A stretch of DNA of 64,000 bases from Planctomycetota bacterium. Its GTDB lineage: Bacteria; Planctomycetota; UBA8742; UBA2392. The stretch spans positions 1 through 64,000 of the forward strand of contig JADLFN010000055.1 in assembly GCA_020845475.1 (NCBI GenBank), read 5' to 3'. Under the pieces are notes generated by a model. It saw only the letters and a list, made by a program, of their open reading frames with translations, was not told the DNA's origin and did no database searches. Shown here piece by piece: positions 22,910 to 32,315 of this stretch (position 1 is the stretch's first letter; each line of letters begins with the position of its first letter). A program made the position numbers and the translations under genes.

Positions 22910-24985
22910 ATGAAGTTCGAAGACAAACGGCCATTGCCGGAGCAGGAAGACGACAAGAACCCCAAGCGCCGCAACCCACAGGGCAAGCGGCAGCGGGGCT
23001 TGCCGCTGATGCTGATGGCGATCGCAAGCGTGGTGCTGGTGTTGATCGTGATTGCCGGCTACGGCATGAACCCTGCCGTTCAGGAGATCAAGAGCAACCA
23101 GCTGATCGTTGAACTCGAGCGCGGCCGGGTGAAGTCTCTGGAGCTTGTGTCAGCAGGTGAGAACAGCGATTTTGAAGTTCGCGGCGAGTATCGCAACCCG
23201 GCCGAAAACGAACCAAAGGTTTTCAAGTCACGTCTTTCGCGGCAGGAGTGGGAATCGCTCAGCAGCGCGCACCTCAGCAAGCCCACCAAGAGCCTTTTGA
23301 CCGGCGTCGATTACAACAGCAAAAGCCAGGAGGACACCTTTGGCTGGTTCCTCAAGGGCGTGGTGCCGTTTGTTGTTGTGTTCCTGATCATCTACTTCCT
23401 GTTCTTCCGGCGCGCAGGCGGGGCCATGGGCGGCGGCGTGATGCAATTCGGCCGTTCGCGCGCCAAGATGTTCACGAAAGAGGACATCACGATCACGTTC
23501 AATGACGTGGCGGGTGCCGATGAAGCCAAGGATGAAGTCTCGGAGATTGTCGAATTCCTCAAGAACCCCACACGCTTCACGCGCCTCGGCGCCAAGGTGC
23601 CGCGTGGCTTGTTGATGGTGGGCCCGCCGGGTTGCGGCAAAACGCTGCTCGCAAAGGCCATCGCCGGCGAGGCAGATCGTCCGTTCTTCAGCATCAGCGG
23701 CTCTGACTTCGTTGAGATGTTCGTCGGTGTGGGCGCGAGCCGCGTACGCGATTTGTTCAAGACCGCGCGTGAAAACGCGCCCTGCATTATCTTCATCGAT
23801 GAAATTGACGCGGTGGGCCGCCGCCGCGGCACGGGTGTTGGCGGCGGTCACGATGAGCGCGAGCAGACGCTCAACGCCATCCTCGTGGAAATGGACGGCA
23901 TTGGCACGGGTGAAGGCGTCATTATCCTCGCGGCAACCAACCGCGCCGACGTGCTGGATCAGGCGCTGCTGCGCCCGGGGCGTTTTGACCGCCAGGTCGT
24001 GATTGACCTGCCGGACGTCAAAGGCCGCGAGGAAATCCTGCGCGTACACCTGAAGAAGATCAAGACGGGCCAGGATATCGACCCGCACGAGATTGCCCGT
24101 CTCACTCCCGGCTTCTCCGGTGCCGACATCATGAACCTGGTGAACGAAGCCGCGCTGTTATCCGTTATTCGAAATCAGGATTACGTTGATCGCGACGCGA
24201 TGCTTGAGGCGCGTGACCGCGTGGCCTTTGGCCGCCAGAAGAAGTCGCGCGTGATGGAAGAAGAAGAGCGCAAGATCACCGCGTACCATGAAGCCGGGCA
24301 CACGGTGGTTCAGATGCTGCTCGCGCCGCACGCCGACAAGGTCCACAAGGTCACGATCATCCCCCGCGGCCGCGCCCTGGGTGCGACGATGACGCTGCCG
24401 GAAAAGGACCGCTACAACATTGGTCAGAAGCGCGCCGAAGCCATGTTGCAGGTGGCGTATGGCGGTCGCGGCGCCGAGGAAATTGTGTTCGGCGAGATCA
24501 GTGCCGGCGCGGCCAACGATATCCAGCAGGCCACGAACCTGGCGCGGCGCATGGTTTGCGAGTGGGGCATGAGCCCGAAGCTGGGCCTGCTCAATTACTC
24601 GCCCGAAGACGACCAGACCTACATGGGTTACGCCACGGCCAAGCCCACGTTGCACAGTGACGTGACGTCGCGCGCGATCGATGAAGAAATGCGGCGGCTG
24701 ACGGATGAAGCCTATGAGCGCACCAAACAGGCACTCCTGACCCACCGCGACAAGCTGGACACAATTGCCAATGCGCTACTGAGGTATGAAACGCTCGAGC
24801 GCGCTGACGTTGAATGGATCATGGACGGCAAGAATATCGACGATAAGCGCAAGCACGACGACGACGAGCGCAAGCGCATGCAGGCTGCCATGAAGCACAA
24901 GCAGCTCGAAGAGCGCGCCAATGAGAAAGCCGCGCTCGACCGGGCGGGTTTTGTACCGCCCTCGGAGCAGCCGGGCACAGCGTGA
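22910..24985 (+). CDS. ftsH: ATP-dependent zinc metalloprotease FtsH
   Basis: This membrane-bound hexameric AAA+ protease degrades short-lived and misassembled proteins. The 691-residue product from ATG 22910 (GGAAA just upstream) has a basic, lysine-rich N-terminus, membrane segments near 33-53 and 145-165, and the AAA module with Walker A GPPGCGKT (about 238-245), Walker [13 protein letters not shown] and RPGRFDRQV. The zinc site HEAGH is near residue 460, followed by [17 protein letters not shown] sensor helices before it and the protease domain after. A terminator follows. Confidence 0.98.
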   Translation: MKFEDKRPLPEQEDDKNPKRRNPQGKRQRGLPLMLMAIASVVLVLIVIAGYGMNPAVQEIKSNQLIVELERGRVKSLELVSAGENSDFEVRGEYRNPAENEPKVFKSRLSRQEWESLSSAHLSKPTKSLLTGVDYNSKSQEDTFGWFLKGVVPFVVVFLIIYFLFFRRAGGAMGGGVMQFGRSRAKMFTKEDITITFNDVAGADEAKDEVSEIVEFLKNPTRFTRLGAKVPRGLLMVGPPGCGKTLLAKAIAGEADRPFFSISGSDFVEMFVGVGASRVRDLFKTARENAPCIIFIDEIDAVGRRRGTGVGGGHDEREQTLNAILVEMDGIGTGEGVIILAATNRADVLDQALLRPGRFDRQVVIDLPDVKGREEILRVHLKKIKTGQDIDPHEIARLTPGFSGADIMNLVNEAALLSVIRNQDYVDRDAMLEARDRVAFGRQKKSRVMEEEERKITAYHEAGHTVVQMLLAPHADKVHKVTIIPRGRALGATMTLPEKDRYNIGQKRAEAMLQVAYGGRGAEEIVFGEISAGAANDIQQATNLARRMVCEWGMSPKLGLLNYSPEDDQTYMGYATAKPTLHSDVTSRAIDEEMRRLTDEAYERTKQALLTHRDKLDTIANALLRYETLERADVEWIMDGKNIDDKRKHDDDERKRMQAAMKHKQLEERANEKAALDRAGFVPPSEQPGTA

Positions 24986-25005
24986 TGCGGTTTTCAATTC
25001 CCGAG

Positions 25006-25038
25006 CGAAGACGACGCACTTGTCGTCTTCGTTTGTTT
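25006..25038 (+). terminator. Rho-independent terminator of ftsH
   Basis: CGAAGACGAC (25006-25015) and GTCGTCTTCG (25022-25031) form a perfect 10-bp stem with a six-base loop, followed by TTTGTTT. It lies 20 bases after the ftsH stop codon. Confidence 0.85.
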
Positions 25039-25075
25039 AGAGCAGCATCGTCATTCAATTTTCGACAGTCTCCAC

Positions 25076-25912
25076 ATGCCCAACCCGCTTGACTTGCTTC
25101 GCGTTCCGCAACCCATGATCTCGGGCGGTCTGCCCCTGGTCATGGGCATTGTCAATGTTACGCCGGACAGCTTTTCTGACGGCGGCATGCATGAGAGTGC
25201 TGAAGCCGCGATCGCCCACGGCCTGAAGTTGGTCGCCGATGGCGCCGACATTCTGGATGTCGGCGGTGAAAGCACGCGTCCCGGGGCTTTGCCCCTCACA
25301 GCCGAACAGGAACAGGCACGCGTCATTCCCGTAGTGCGCGGGCTCGTTGCTGAGTGCGGCGTGCCCGTCAGTATTGACACGCGCAACGCGGCTACGGCCC
25401 AAGCCGCGCTGGATGCAGGGGCGCGCATTGTGAACGACGTCAGCGCGGCCACGCACGATGCCGCGATGCTGAAACTGTGCGCTGAGCGCAAGTGCGTGCT
25501 GGTGTTGATGCACATGAAGGGCGAGCCGACGACCATGCAACAGGACCCGAAATACGAGAATGTCGTGTGCGAAGTGCGCGATTACCTGGCGGCACGTGTC
25601 GAGGCGGCCGAACAGGCAGGTTGCAGGCGCGAGATGTTGTGGGTCGATCCCGGGTTTTGCTTTGGCAAGACGCCCGAGCACAACTTTGCCCTGGTGAAGC
25701 AGCTCGATGCGCTCAAAGGCCTGGGTCCCATCGTGTTGGGGGCCTCACGCAAGTCATCTTTGGGGAAATTGACGGGCCGTCCGGTGGAAGACCGCGAGCC
25801 GGAATCGCTGGCGGCGGGTTTGGTTGGCTGGCTGAAGGGTGCAGCGGTGCTGCGCGTACATGAAGTGGGCTGGATGAAGCGCGCGCTCATGGTGGCGCAA
25901 GCGTTGTGGTAG
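25076..25912 (+). CDS. folP: Dihydropteroate synthase
   Basis: FolP joins p-aminobenzoate to the pterin pyrophosphate in folate synthesis and is the sulfonamide target. The 278 residues show the TIM-barrel signatures VMGIVNVTPDSFSDGG, ILDVGGESTRPGA, PVSIDTRNAATAQAAL, the Mg/pterin strands and IVLGASRKSSLG. Start ATG 25076 is clear. Adjacent cdaA begins 51 bases downstream, and folP-cdaA pairing is common in several phyla. Confidence 0.97.
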   Translation: MPNPLDLLRVPQPMISGGLPLVMGIVNVTPDSFSDGGMHESAEAAIAHGLKLVADGADILDVGGESTRPGALPLTAEQEQARVIPVVRGLVAECGVPVSIDTRNAATAQAALDAGARIVNDVSAATHDAAMLKLCAERKCVLVLMHMKGEPTTMQQDPKYENVVCEVRDYLAARVEAAEQAGCRREMLWVDPGFCFGKTPEHNFALVKQLDALKGLGPIVLGASRKSSLGKLTGRPVEDREPESLAAGLVGWLKGAAVLRVHEVGWMKRALMVAQALW

Positions 25913-25963
25913 GGGAAATCGGCAATCCACAAGTGACGCGGAATCGGTTATCGTGCGACGGCT

Positions 25964-26752
25964 ATGCAAGAGTACGCCATTTACGCCATTGAAGTCCTGC
26001 TCATCTACCTTGGGCTGTTCGTCGTTTATCGCTTTGTGCGCGGCTCCACGGGTGACAGCGCGCTGCGCGGCGTCGCCATTACGTTCTCGGTCATCCTGAT
26101 TGTGGTTTACCTCGTCGCGGGCGGCCTTCACCTGTATCGCATCGAGAAGCTGTTGAGTTCTGTGGTTGGATACTTCTTTTTTGGAGTGATTGTGGTGTTC
26201 GCGCCGGAACTGCGGCGCGGCCTGACGCGCATCGGCCAGAACCCCATTTTCAACCGCCTGCTGGCTTCCAGAGAGAACATCATTCCCAAGATCGTGGCGG
26301 CGGTGTTCCGTCTTTCGCGTGGCAAGACTGGCGCGTTGCTGGCGGTGGAACGCGGCGTGGGCCTGCGCAATTACGTGGAACGCGCCGTTGAGCTTGACGC
26401 CAACTTTTCACCGGAGTTGCTGGACACGATCTTCTACCCCGGCAGCGCGCTTCACGACGGCGCCGTCATCATGCGCGGCTCTCGCGTGCTCGCGGCCGGC
26501 TGCCTGTTTCCATTGACAGAAAACCCCGACGTCAGCAAACGTCTGGGCACGCGCCACCGCGCCGGACTTGGCCTGAGCGAAGAAACCGACGCGCTGGTGA
26601 TCGTGGTCAGTGAGGAAACCGGCCAGGTTTCCGTTGCCCAGCGCGGAGAGCTGATGCAGGACCTTTCGCGCGATCAACTTGAGCGTCTGCTGCGCGAGAA
26701 CATAGGCGAAGGGGAATCCATGTCCGCTGAAGGCAAGGCGGTGCAGGTATGA
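25964..26752 (+). CDS. cdaA: Diadenylate cyclase CdaA (c-di-AMP synthase)
   Basis: CdaA makes the second messenger cyclic di-AMP from two ATP. The 262-residue protein has about three N-terminal membrane segments (IEVLLIYLGLFVVYRFV, GVAITFSVILIVVYLVAGGL, LSSVVGYFFFGVIVVF) followed by the DAC domain, with the DGA motif at about residues 165-167 (ALHDGAVIM) and RHR near 197 (GTRHRAGLGLSEE). Both catalytic motifs are intact. Its stop overlaps the start of the CdaR-like gene (ATGA), so the partners are translationally coupled. c-di-AMP typically controls osmolyte and K+ uptake and cell-wall homeostasis. Confidence 0.96.
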   Translation: MQEYAIYAIEVLLIYLGLFVVYRFVRGSTGDSALRGVAITFSVILIVVYLVAGGLHLYRIEKLLSSVVGYFFFGVIVVFAPELRRGLTRIGQNPIFNRLLASRENIIPKIVAAVFRLSRGKTGALLAVERGVGLRNYVERAVELDANFSPELLDTIFYPGSALHDGAVIMRGSRVLAAGCLFPLTENPDVSKRLGTRHRAGLGLSEETDALVIVVSEETGQVSVAQRGELMQDLSRDQLERLLRENIGEGESMSAEGKAVQV

Positions 26753-28017
26753 GCGGAGCAGCCAACACTACCACCCAGGTTGCCGGCGCGCGCACGGCGG
26801 CTTCACTGCGCCGCGAGGAGCGTCGCGGGTTTTCAGTCCTGGGCATGAGCCCGATCACTCACTTGGTCTTGCTGGCCTTGGCCTGCCTGATCTGGTGGAT
26901 TGCGCGCGGCATGGTCAACCAGACACTGACCGTGGAGAATGCAGCAGAAGTTCATTTTGAGCTCGACCCGAGGCTGGACACCGGCTGGGCTATCGTGCGC
27001 CAGCCCGCAGTGGCGACAACAAGTCTAGATCTGTCGGGACCAAGCGCAGAAGTTGCCGCCTTCGCCAGCAGCCTGCAGGCGAACAAGGGTGTGTTTCGCT
27101 ACGTGTACACGATTAAGCCCAGCGACGTTGAACGCCTTCAGATAGACGCCCTCGATCAGACGTTGTTCGAGCGCGAACTTGCCGAGTTCAGGCCCGAGGG
27201 CGAAACTCTCAAGCAGGCTGAAGTTCGCATCCTGGAACCCGCAGCCGGCCGCGTTCAAACGGTCAGGCTTGAGCGCAAGGTCAAGCGCGACGTTTACATC
27301 GTGACGCGCGATCGCGTGCTGGGCGAAATTCCGGGATACAAAACGACGTGGGCGGTACAGGAAGGCTTTGCCGTTGAGATAACCGGGCCGTCAAGCCGCG
27401 TGCGCGAAACCAGCGGCGAGGACGGGAGCCCTTCGCTGCGCCTGAGCATCGTGGACGTCAACCAGCTCGTGTCCAACAAGTCCAAGGTCGATGCCAAGGA
27501 TCGCGAGTCGGTGCTGCGCGACGGGTTCACGGAAAACCTCGATCTCGTGCTGATCGAAGGCGTGACGATATTGCGCAAAGGCACCGATACGCGGGTGACC
27601 CAGGTGCCGGTGCGCTTCACGTTTGAAGCGCTCAAGGATTACGTTGAGACTCCGGCCAAAGACTTCCCTGTGTCAGTCATCATGGCGCCCTGGATGCTGG
27701 AAAAGGGCGTGCGCTTTGAGGGTGTGGCTAAACAGGTCAACGTATTGATGCTGGTGTTGCGCAACCAGGTCATCGAATTCAATGAAAGCAACGTCAGTGT
27801 GGTGCTTGATCTCTCCAAGCTGCAGTTGAGCGAGCTCAAGAACATCGAACAACCCGAGGGTGGAGGCCCGGGCACGCGCCGCGCGCGTCAGACGGGCCTG
27901 TACTACTCACTGGTGATCAACACCAGCCGCATCACAGAGCCTCGTTTCAAGCGCGAAGACGTCAGCCCCCGCCAGTTCGTACCAGCCGAGGAGATACGCC
28001 TTGTCTGGATTGAATAG
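26749..28017 (+). CDS. CdaR/YbbR-domain protein, regulator of CdaA
   Basis: The 422-residue protein has one N-terminal membrane anchor (HLVLLALACLIWWIARGMV) and an extracytoplasmic part with YbbR-type repeats (ENAAEVHFELDPRLDTGW, VEITGPSSRVRETSGEDGSP, DVNQLVSNKSKVDAKDRES). YbbR/CdaR proteins bind and modulate CdaA from the outer face of the membrane. Gene order and overlap with cdaA support this. It overlaps the next gene by 17 bases. Confidence 0.88.
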   Translation: MSGAANTTTQVAGARTAASLRREERRGFSVLGMSPITHLVLLALACLIWWIARGMVNQTLTVENAAEVHFELDPRLDTGWAIVRQPAVATTSLDLSGPSAEVAAFASSLQANKGVFRYVYTIKPSDVERLQIDALDQTLFERELAEFRPEGETLKQAEVRILEPAAGRVQTVRLERKVKRDVYIVTRDRVLGEIPGYKTTWAVQEGFAVEITGPSSRVRETSGEDGSPSLRLSIVDVNQLVSNKSKVDAKDRESVLRDGFTENLDLVLIEGVTILRKGTDTRVTQVPVRFTFEALKDYVETPAKDFPVSVIMAPWMLEKGVRFEGVAKQVNVLMLVLRNQVIEFNESNVSVVLDLSKLQLSELKNIEQPEGGGPGTRRARQTGLYYSLVINTSRITEPRFKREDVSPRQFVPAEEIRLVWIE

Positions 28018-31000
28018 ACTGGCGTTTCTGTTGGCACTGTCGCTGGCCTCGACTCTGAGCGCCCAGGCGCTGCCCGATATCGGCGAGGCGGAACTTGAGG
28101 ACGTCAAGCTGCTTTTGCTCGATGACGCCAAAGTTGCGCGCGGCATGCTCACGGCCAAGAGCGCGCGCAAAGCCCGCGACGGAAAGATCACGGTCACGGA
28201 AGCCGCGCTCACCTACGCCCGCAAAGACGGAACCTTGAGCCTCAAGGCCAGCAAGCTGCTCTATTCTCCGGGGGCGGGCGAGTTTGAGGCGCCGTCAGGC
28301 TTTGAAGCACAGCTACCAGATGGCGGCGTGCTGAGCGTGCCGCGGGGCAACGCCAGCGTAAGCACAAACCAGACGCTTGAACTTAAGGCGACGTGCAGCG
28401 GGGAGGTGCGCCTGCGCATCGGCCCCGAAGCGAAGTCGCCCCTCGATTCGAAGATAACGGACCCCAACATTGCGTTGAGTTTTGACGATAACGGAAAGAC
28501 GCGGGCCTTGCGTGCGTCAGGCACCAAAGGAGCAACGCTCAAGGCGGCTTTCTCGAGGCTGCCTTCGCTGGGCGGCAGCGCATCGGCAGCACAGCTCATG
28601 CTGGCATGCAACAGCGCCGTGAGCTTTGAAATGTCTGCGAGTGAAGCCACGCTGCGCCTGAACGGTCGCGTGCGCGGAAGTGTTGAGCAAAAACTGCGCA
28701 CGTTCACCGTGAGTTGCAGCACTCTGCGGCTTCGCGCATTGCTGAGCGGCGCGAACTTTGAGCCAGCCGAACTCGAGGCCGAGGGTGGCGCCCGCGTAGA
28801 AGCCGAGGATCTTTCGGCTTCGGCCGGCCACGTTCTGCTTGTTGAGACTGTGGTTTCACGCACGGCAACGCTGACCAGGGACGCGCGCGCTCGAACCTGG
28901 CCCGAGGGGCAGTTTCTGGAACTGCAGGCCCAGGATTACGCGATTCTGCGCGCTGACGTTCAGGGTCAAGCCGACGGCTCCCTGGAGCTGGAGCTCAAGG
29001 GCAGCGCGCAACTTCTTGCGCTGGGGGGCAAGCTCGATTCGAAGGGGCGCAACATCGCGGATTGGCTGGTGCAGGGGCAGCACATCCGTTGCACGCGCCG
29101 TGCCCTGGGATTCTTCCCCGAGCAGTCGGGGGCGCATTACCGGTTTGAAGTGCAAGGACAAGGCTTTGCGCCGCTCTTGTCGCTCGCGGCGAAAAGCGAG
29201 TCGGAAGGCCGCAGCCTGACGTTGTTCGGCAAAGGCGCCGAGGGTTCGCTCTGGGTTCAGCCCGCAGGCAGCGCGTTGGGCGATGTAACGGTGAGCGGGC
29301 CGGACATCTTTGCCGATGTGCTTGGCCCGTTTCACCTGGTGCGCGACTTGCGCAAAGCGCTGGGACTGCGACCCCTCGAAGACGCGGCTAACGCACCCGA
29401 AGATCCCGGGCGCGTTGTTATTCGTGCGCAACAGAGCGTGAGGCTGAACTTTGCCAGTGTCGGTGGGCAGGCGCAGTCGTTGATGGCTTACGCCCGGGGC
29501 AGCGTCGAAGTAAGGCAGGAGCCGGTAAAGCGCGACGATCGTGAATTGTGCTCTTTGGCGGGTGCCAGCGTCATGCTGGATATCAACGCCGCGCGAATTG
29601 GCTCAGCGGCCATTGAACCCAGCGCGGGCGAAGTGCGCGCCACAATTGGCTTTGACCTGCTGCGCTGTGCGAGATTTCAGATTAGCTCGCAGAGTGAGCG
29701 GCAAGTTGCGACGCTGACGGCGCCAGGCCGCGCCATTCTGCGCGACGCAGAAACGCTCGCCTACCTGCACGGAGCGCTGTCGCACCTCAAGCTCGATAGT
29801 ACGGCCGCCAAACCAGACGCCGGCTGGATCGTGTTTGCGCACACGAGTACGGTCACACACGCATCCGACCACCAGCTATTTGCGTTCCATGAGGCGCGGC
29901 TTGTGTTCGTGCGCGGCGATTTCTCCGCCCCCCGTGCAGGGCAAGGCGCATTTGACGACCTGGATGAACTTGAGGACAGCGACGTCAGCCTTCTTTATGA
30001 GGCTCGCGGCCGCGAGTTGCTGGGGGAAGTGCAATTGTCCGGCGAGGCAGCCCGGCAAATGCTGCGATTGAACCTGACGCTTACAGGCAGCCCGTTGCTG
30101 CGTTCTGAGGGTGATGGCTTGCTTGCCCGGGCGACAGGCCCGATCACGATCGAGGCTAACGAGATTTCCCTGCGCGACTCCGAGGGCAAACGCCAACGCT
30201 ACCTGACAGGCAGCACGCTTCGCCTGGGCGAAAACGCGGACGTGCGATTTGAAAATGCGGCGCGCTACTTCGACGAATCCGGCCGGCTTGGGGGATTCTC
30301 CTACGGCGGCACCTGGACGCTGCGCGGCGCAGCCAGCCTGGAATTCTCGTTTCTGCCGCCCGGCATCGCCTTGCAGGCCCTCCAGCGCCAGATGGGCGCA
30401 CTGGGCCGCGCTACTCCGGATTGGGGCGTGTTCCTTGATCGCCTCGCAGCTTTTGAAGCCGCGCTGGGAATGCTCGACATTCCGGCACTCTCCAGCTTGG
30501 ACCAGATGCGCGCGCACACCATTGCCGCGTTGTTGCGTGAGGCGCGCTCGGCCTTGCGCCACGCCACGGAATTCGCGGTGATAGGAGAGGAAGCGTTGGC
30601 CGCGCGACTGCGTGATGCGGCGCAAGGCTGTGAGGCGCGAGCGCTTGCCTTGCTGGGACCAAGTTACTTGATTGTCTCGGCGGGTTTTACGGAGATTGAG
30701 CTTCGGTCCGATGGGGGCGATGCTGCGCCGATGTTGATGAGTATGGCGTCGCTCGAAATTCGGTTCTCGGCGCTGGCCGAAGTCATGGTGCTCCGGGGTG
30801 CCGGCCCAGTGCGGATTTCGCGAGGCCGCTATGCGGTGTCCGGAAAGCTTTTGCAGAGACGGGAAGATGGTGCTTTGACACTCGATGGGGCCCGCCTCAC
30901 TCTGCCCGCCGAGGTTGGCATTGAAGTGGAAGGCGCCACAACGCTGACGGTGCGGGCGTTTGCGTCGGCGGATGGCCGGGTGCGTGTTTCCGGCAGGCAG

Positions 31001-31045
31001 CTCAATTTCAAGGCCACACTTTTCAAGCCCGCGGAGAGAAAGTGA
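28001..31045 (+). CDS. Large secreted beta-rich protein, LptA/OstA-like (hypothesis)
   Basis: 1014 residues from TTG 28001, which has GAGGAG seven bases upstream. A signal peptide (RLAFLLALSLASTLSAQA) leads into many short alternating-hydrophobic strands such as GKITVTEAALTYARKDGTLS, LELKATCSGEVRLRIGP and LELELKGSAQLLALGGKLDS, the texture of stacked beta-jellyroll or OstA/LptA repeats. A helical insert lies near 790-880. No motif settles the family. It overlaps the CdaR gene by 17 bases and cmk by one base, so it is locked into the c-di-AMP operon. A role at the outer envelope is inference. Confidence 0.75.
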   Translation: MSGLNRLAFLLALSLASTLSAQALPDIGEAELEDVKLLLLDDAKVARGMLTAKSARKARDGKITVTEAALTYARKDGTLSLKASKLLYSPGAGEFEAPSGFEAQLPDGGVLSVPRGNASVSTNQTLELKATCSGEVRLRIGPEAKSPLDSKITDPNIALSFDDNGKTRALRASGTKGATLKAAFSRLPSLGGSASAAQLMLACNSAVSFEMSASEATLRLNGRVRGSVEQKLRTFTVSCSTLRLRALLSGANFEPAELEAEGGARVEAEDLSASAGHVLLVETVVSRTATLTRDARARTWPEGQFLELQAQDYAILRADVQGQADGSLELELKGSAQLLALGGKLDSKGRNIADWLVQGQHIRCTRRALGFFPEQSGAHYRFEVQGQGFAPLLSLAAKSESEGRSLTLFGKGAEGSLWVQPAGSALGDVTVSGPDIFADVLGPFHLVRDLRKALGLRPLEDAANAPEDPGRVVIRAQQSVRLNFASVGGQAQSLMAYARGSVEVRQEPVKRDDRELCSLAGASVMLDINAARIGSAAIEPSAGEVRATIGFDLLRCARFQISSQSERQVATLTAPGRAILRDAETLAYLHGALSHLKLDSTAAKPDAGWIVFAHTSTVTHASDHQLFAFHEARLVFVRGDFSAPRAGQGAFDDLDELEDSDVSLLYEARGRELLGEVQLSGEAARQMLRLNLTLTGSPLLRSEGDGLLARATGPITIEANEISLRDSEGKRQRYLTGSTLRLGENADVRFENAARYFDESGRLGGFSYGGTWTLRGAASLEFSFLPPGIALQALQRQMGALGRATPDWGVFLDRLAAFEAALGMLDIPALSSLDQMRAHTIAALLREARSALRHATEFAVIGEEALAARLRDAAQGCEARALALLGPSYLIVSAGFTEIELRSDGGDAAPMLMSMASLEIRFSALAEVMVLRGAGPVRISRGRYAVSGKLLQRREDGALTLDGARLTLPAEVGIEVEGATTLTVRAFASADGRVRVSGRQLNFKATLFKPAERK

Positions 31046-31758
31046 TGTCAGGACAGATTATCGCCATCGACGGGCCCTCCGGGGCCGGCAAAAGCACGAT
31101 CACCCGCCTTGTGGCGGAGCGCCTGGGCCTGCGTTTTCTGGATACCGGCGCCATGTATCGTGCCGTCACGCTGCACTGCATGCGTGCTGGAGTCAAACTT
31201 GATGATGTGAGAGCCGTGGCGAGCGCAGCCGCCACGGCCGCACTGCGCTGCGAGCCCTCGCTCAAGGGGCCCATGCGTGTGTTTCTGGGCGCCGAGGAAG
31301 TCACGGAGAAGATTCGCACAGTTGAAGTCACGCGCAATATTCACTATGTGGCGGATGTGCGAGAAGTACGAGAACTGATGGTCAAGATGCAGCGGGAGAT
31401 CGGCGAACAGGGTGCTCTGGCCACAGAGGGACGCGACCAGGGCACGGTGGTGTTTCCCAACGCCAGCCTCAAAGTCTATATGTTTGCCAGCGCCGAGGTT
31501 CGCGCCAAACGGCGCCAGGCAGAACTCAACGGGCGCGGCCAGCAGGTGTTGCTCGATGAAGTGCTGCGCGAAATCAACCAGCGCGACATGCTTGACAAGA
31601 GCCGCGAAATCGGCGGCCTGAGGAAGGCGGCGGATGCTGTCGAGCTGGACACCAGTGAAATGTCGCCCGAGCAGGCGGCCGAGACGATCGTAAAGCTCGC
31701 CAAGAGCCGTTTGGCCATGCGCACGCGCCGCATCGAGAAAGAGAATGGCACGGCTTGA
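31045..31758 (+). CDS. cmk: Cytidylate kinase
   Basis: Cmk phosphorylates CMP and dCMP. The 237-residue protein begins with IIAIDGPSGAGKSTITRLVA (P-loop GPSGAGKST), then RFLDTGAMYRAVTLHC, TEGRDQGTVVFPNA (usual form GRDIGTVVFPDA; here the I is Q) and a C-terminal RDMLDKSREIGGLRKAADAV region. ATG 31045 overlaps the upstream stop (TGATG) and has GGAGAG ahead. The adjoining upstream genes are the CdaA operon, so it may be a passenger. Confidence 0.95.
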   Translation: MSGQIIAIDGPSGAGKSTITRLVAERLGLRFLDTGAMYRAVTLHCMRAGVKLDDVRAVASAAATAALRCEPSLKGPMRVFLGAEEVTEKIRTVEVTRNIHYVADVREVRELMVKMQREIGEQGALATEGRDQGTVVFPNASLKVYMFASAEVRAKRRQAELNGRGQQVLLDEVLREINQRDMLDKSREIGGLRKAADAVELDTSEMSPEQAAETIVKLAKSRLAMRTRRIEKENGTA

Positions 31759-31811
31759 ACCCGCCCGCGAAGCGGCTAAAGTGCTTGCACCCCCGCCTAC
31801 CGGAATTGCCC

Positions 31812-32231
31812 ATGCGAGTACTTTGGCTTTTGCTGCTTGCCGGCACGTTGATTTCTGGTTGCGCCTCCAGTCAGGCTCGGCCCAGCCGCGTCGGTGAAGT
31901 TGGTTTGAACAGTGCTTTTGAGCGCGCGCTCTCTGAGCAGGACAAAGTGCGCTACACTTATGAATACAATGCGCGCAAGGCGGGCGCGGTCATCCGCAGC
32001 GAACCGCCGGGTGCAGTCGTGGAGTGGATGAATCGTGAGGGAATCTGGGTCGTGGTTGGCTCAACGCCAACCAAAGAGATCGTGATCGAGGCCACCGGCA
32101 AACCCGAATTGTTCAGGGTTTCGCGCGAAGGATATCTGCCCCAGACGCAATGGGTGGCTTCCACCGGAGGCAGCAAAAACGTGGACGTCATGTTCGAGTT
32201 GCACCAGGATTTGCCCTACGGCGCGCGTTGA
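31812..32231 (+). CDS. Lipoprotein with PEGA-like domain
   Basis: From ATG 31812, 139 residues with lipoprotein signal MRVLWLLLLAGTLISGCASS and lipobox ISGC. The central AGAVIRSEPPGAVVEWMNRE, TPTKEIVIEATGKPELFRV and VSREGYLPQTQWV match PEGA domains, small beta-sandwiches common in surface proteins. Partner and function are unknown. It is followed by a strong palindrome. Confidence 0.75.
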   Translation: MRVLWLLLLAGTLISGCASSQARPSRVGEVGLNSAFERALSEQDKVRYTYEYNARKAGAVIRSEPPGAVVEWMNREGIWVVVGSTPTKEIVIEATGKPELFRVSREGYLPQTQWVASTGGSKNVDVMFELHQDLPYGAR

Positions 32232-32271
32232 TTGCCGTTTGGCGTGGCGATAAACGTAATGAGTGTAGGCT

Positions 32272-32297
32272 AAACGGGCGCCCGCGGGCGCCCGTTT
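32272..32297. terminator. Perfect palindrome, likely transcript-end hairpin
   Basis: Thirteen-base arms (AAACGGGCGCCCG and its complement) meet with no spacer. It lies 40 bases after the PEGA lipoprotein stop codon and 18 before the M16 peptidase start. The outer A/T triplets give a T run in either direction, so it can end transcripts on both strands. Confidence 0.65.
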
Positions 32298-32315
32298 CAA
32301 TGAACAAGGATTGCC

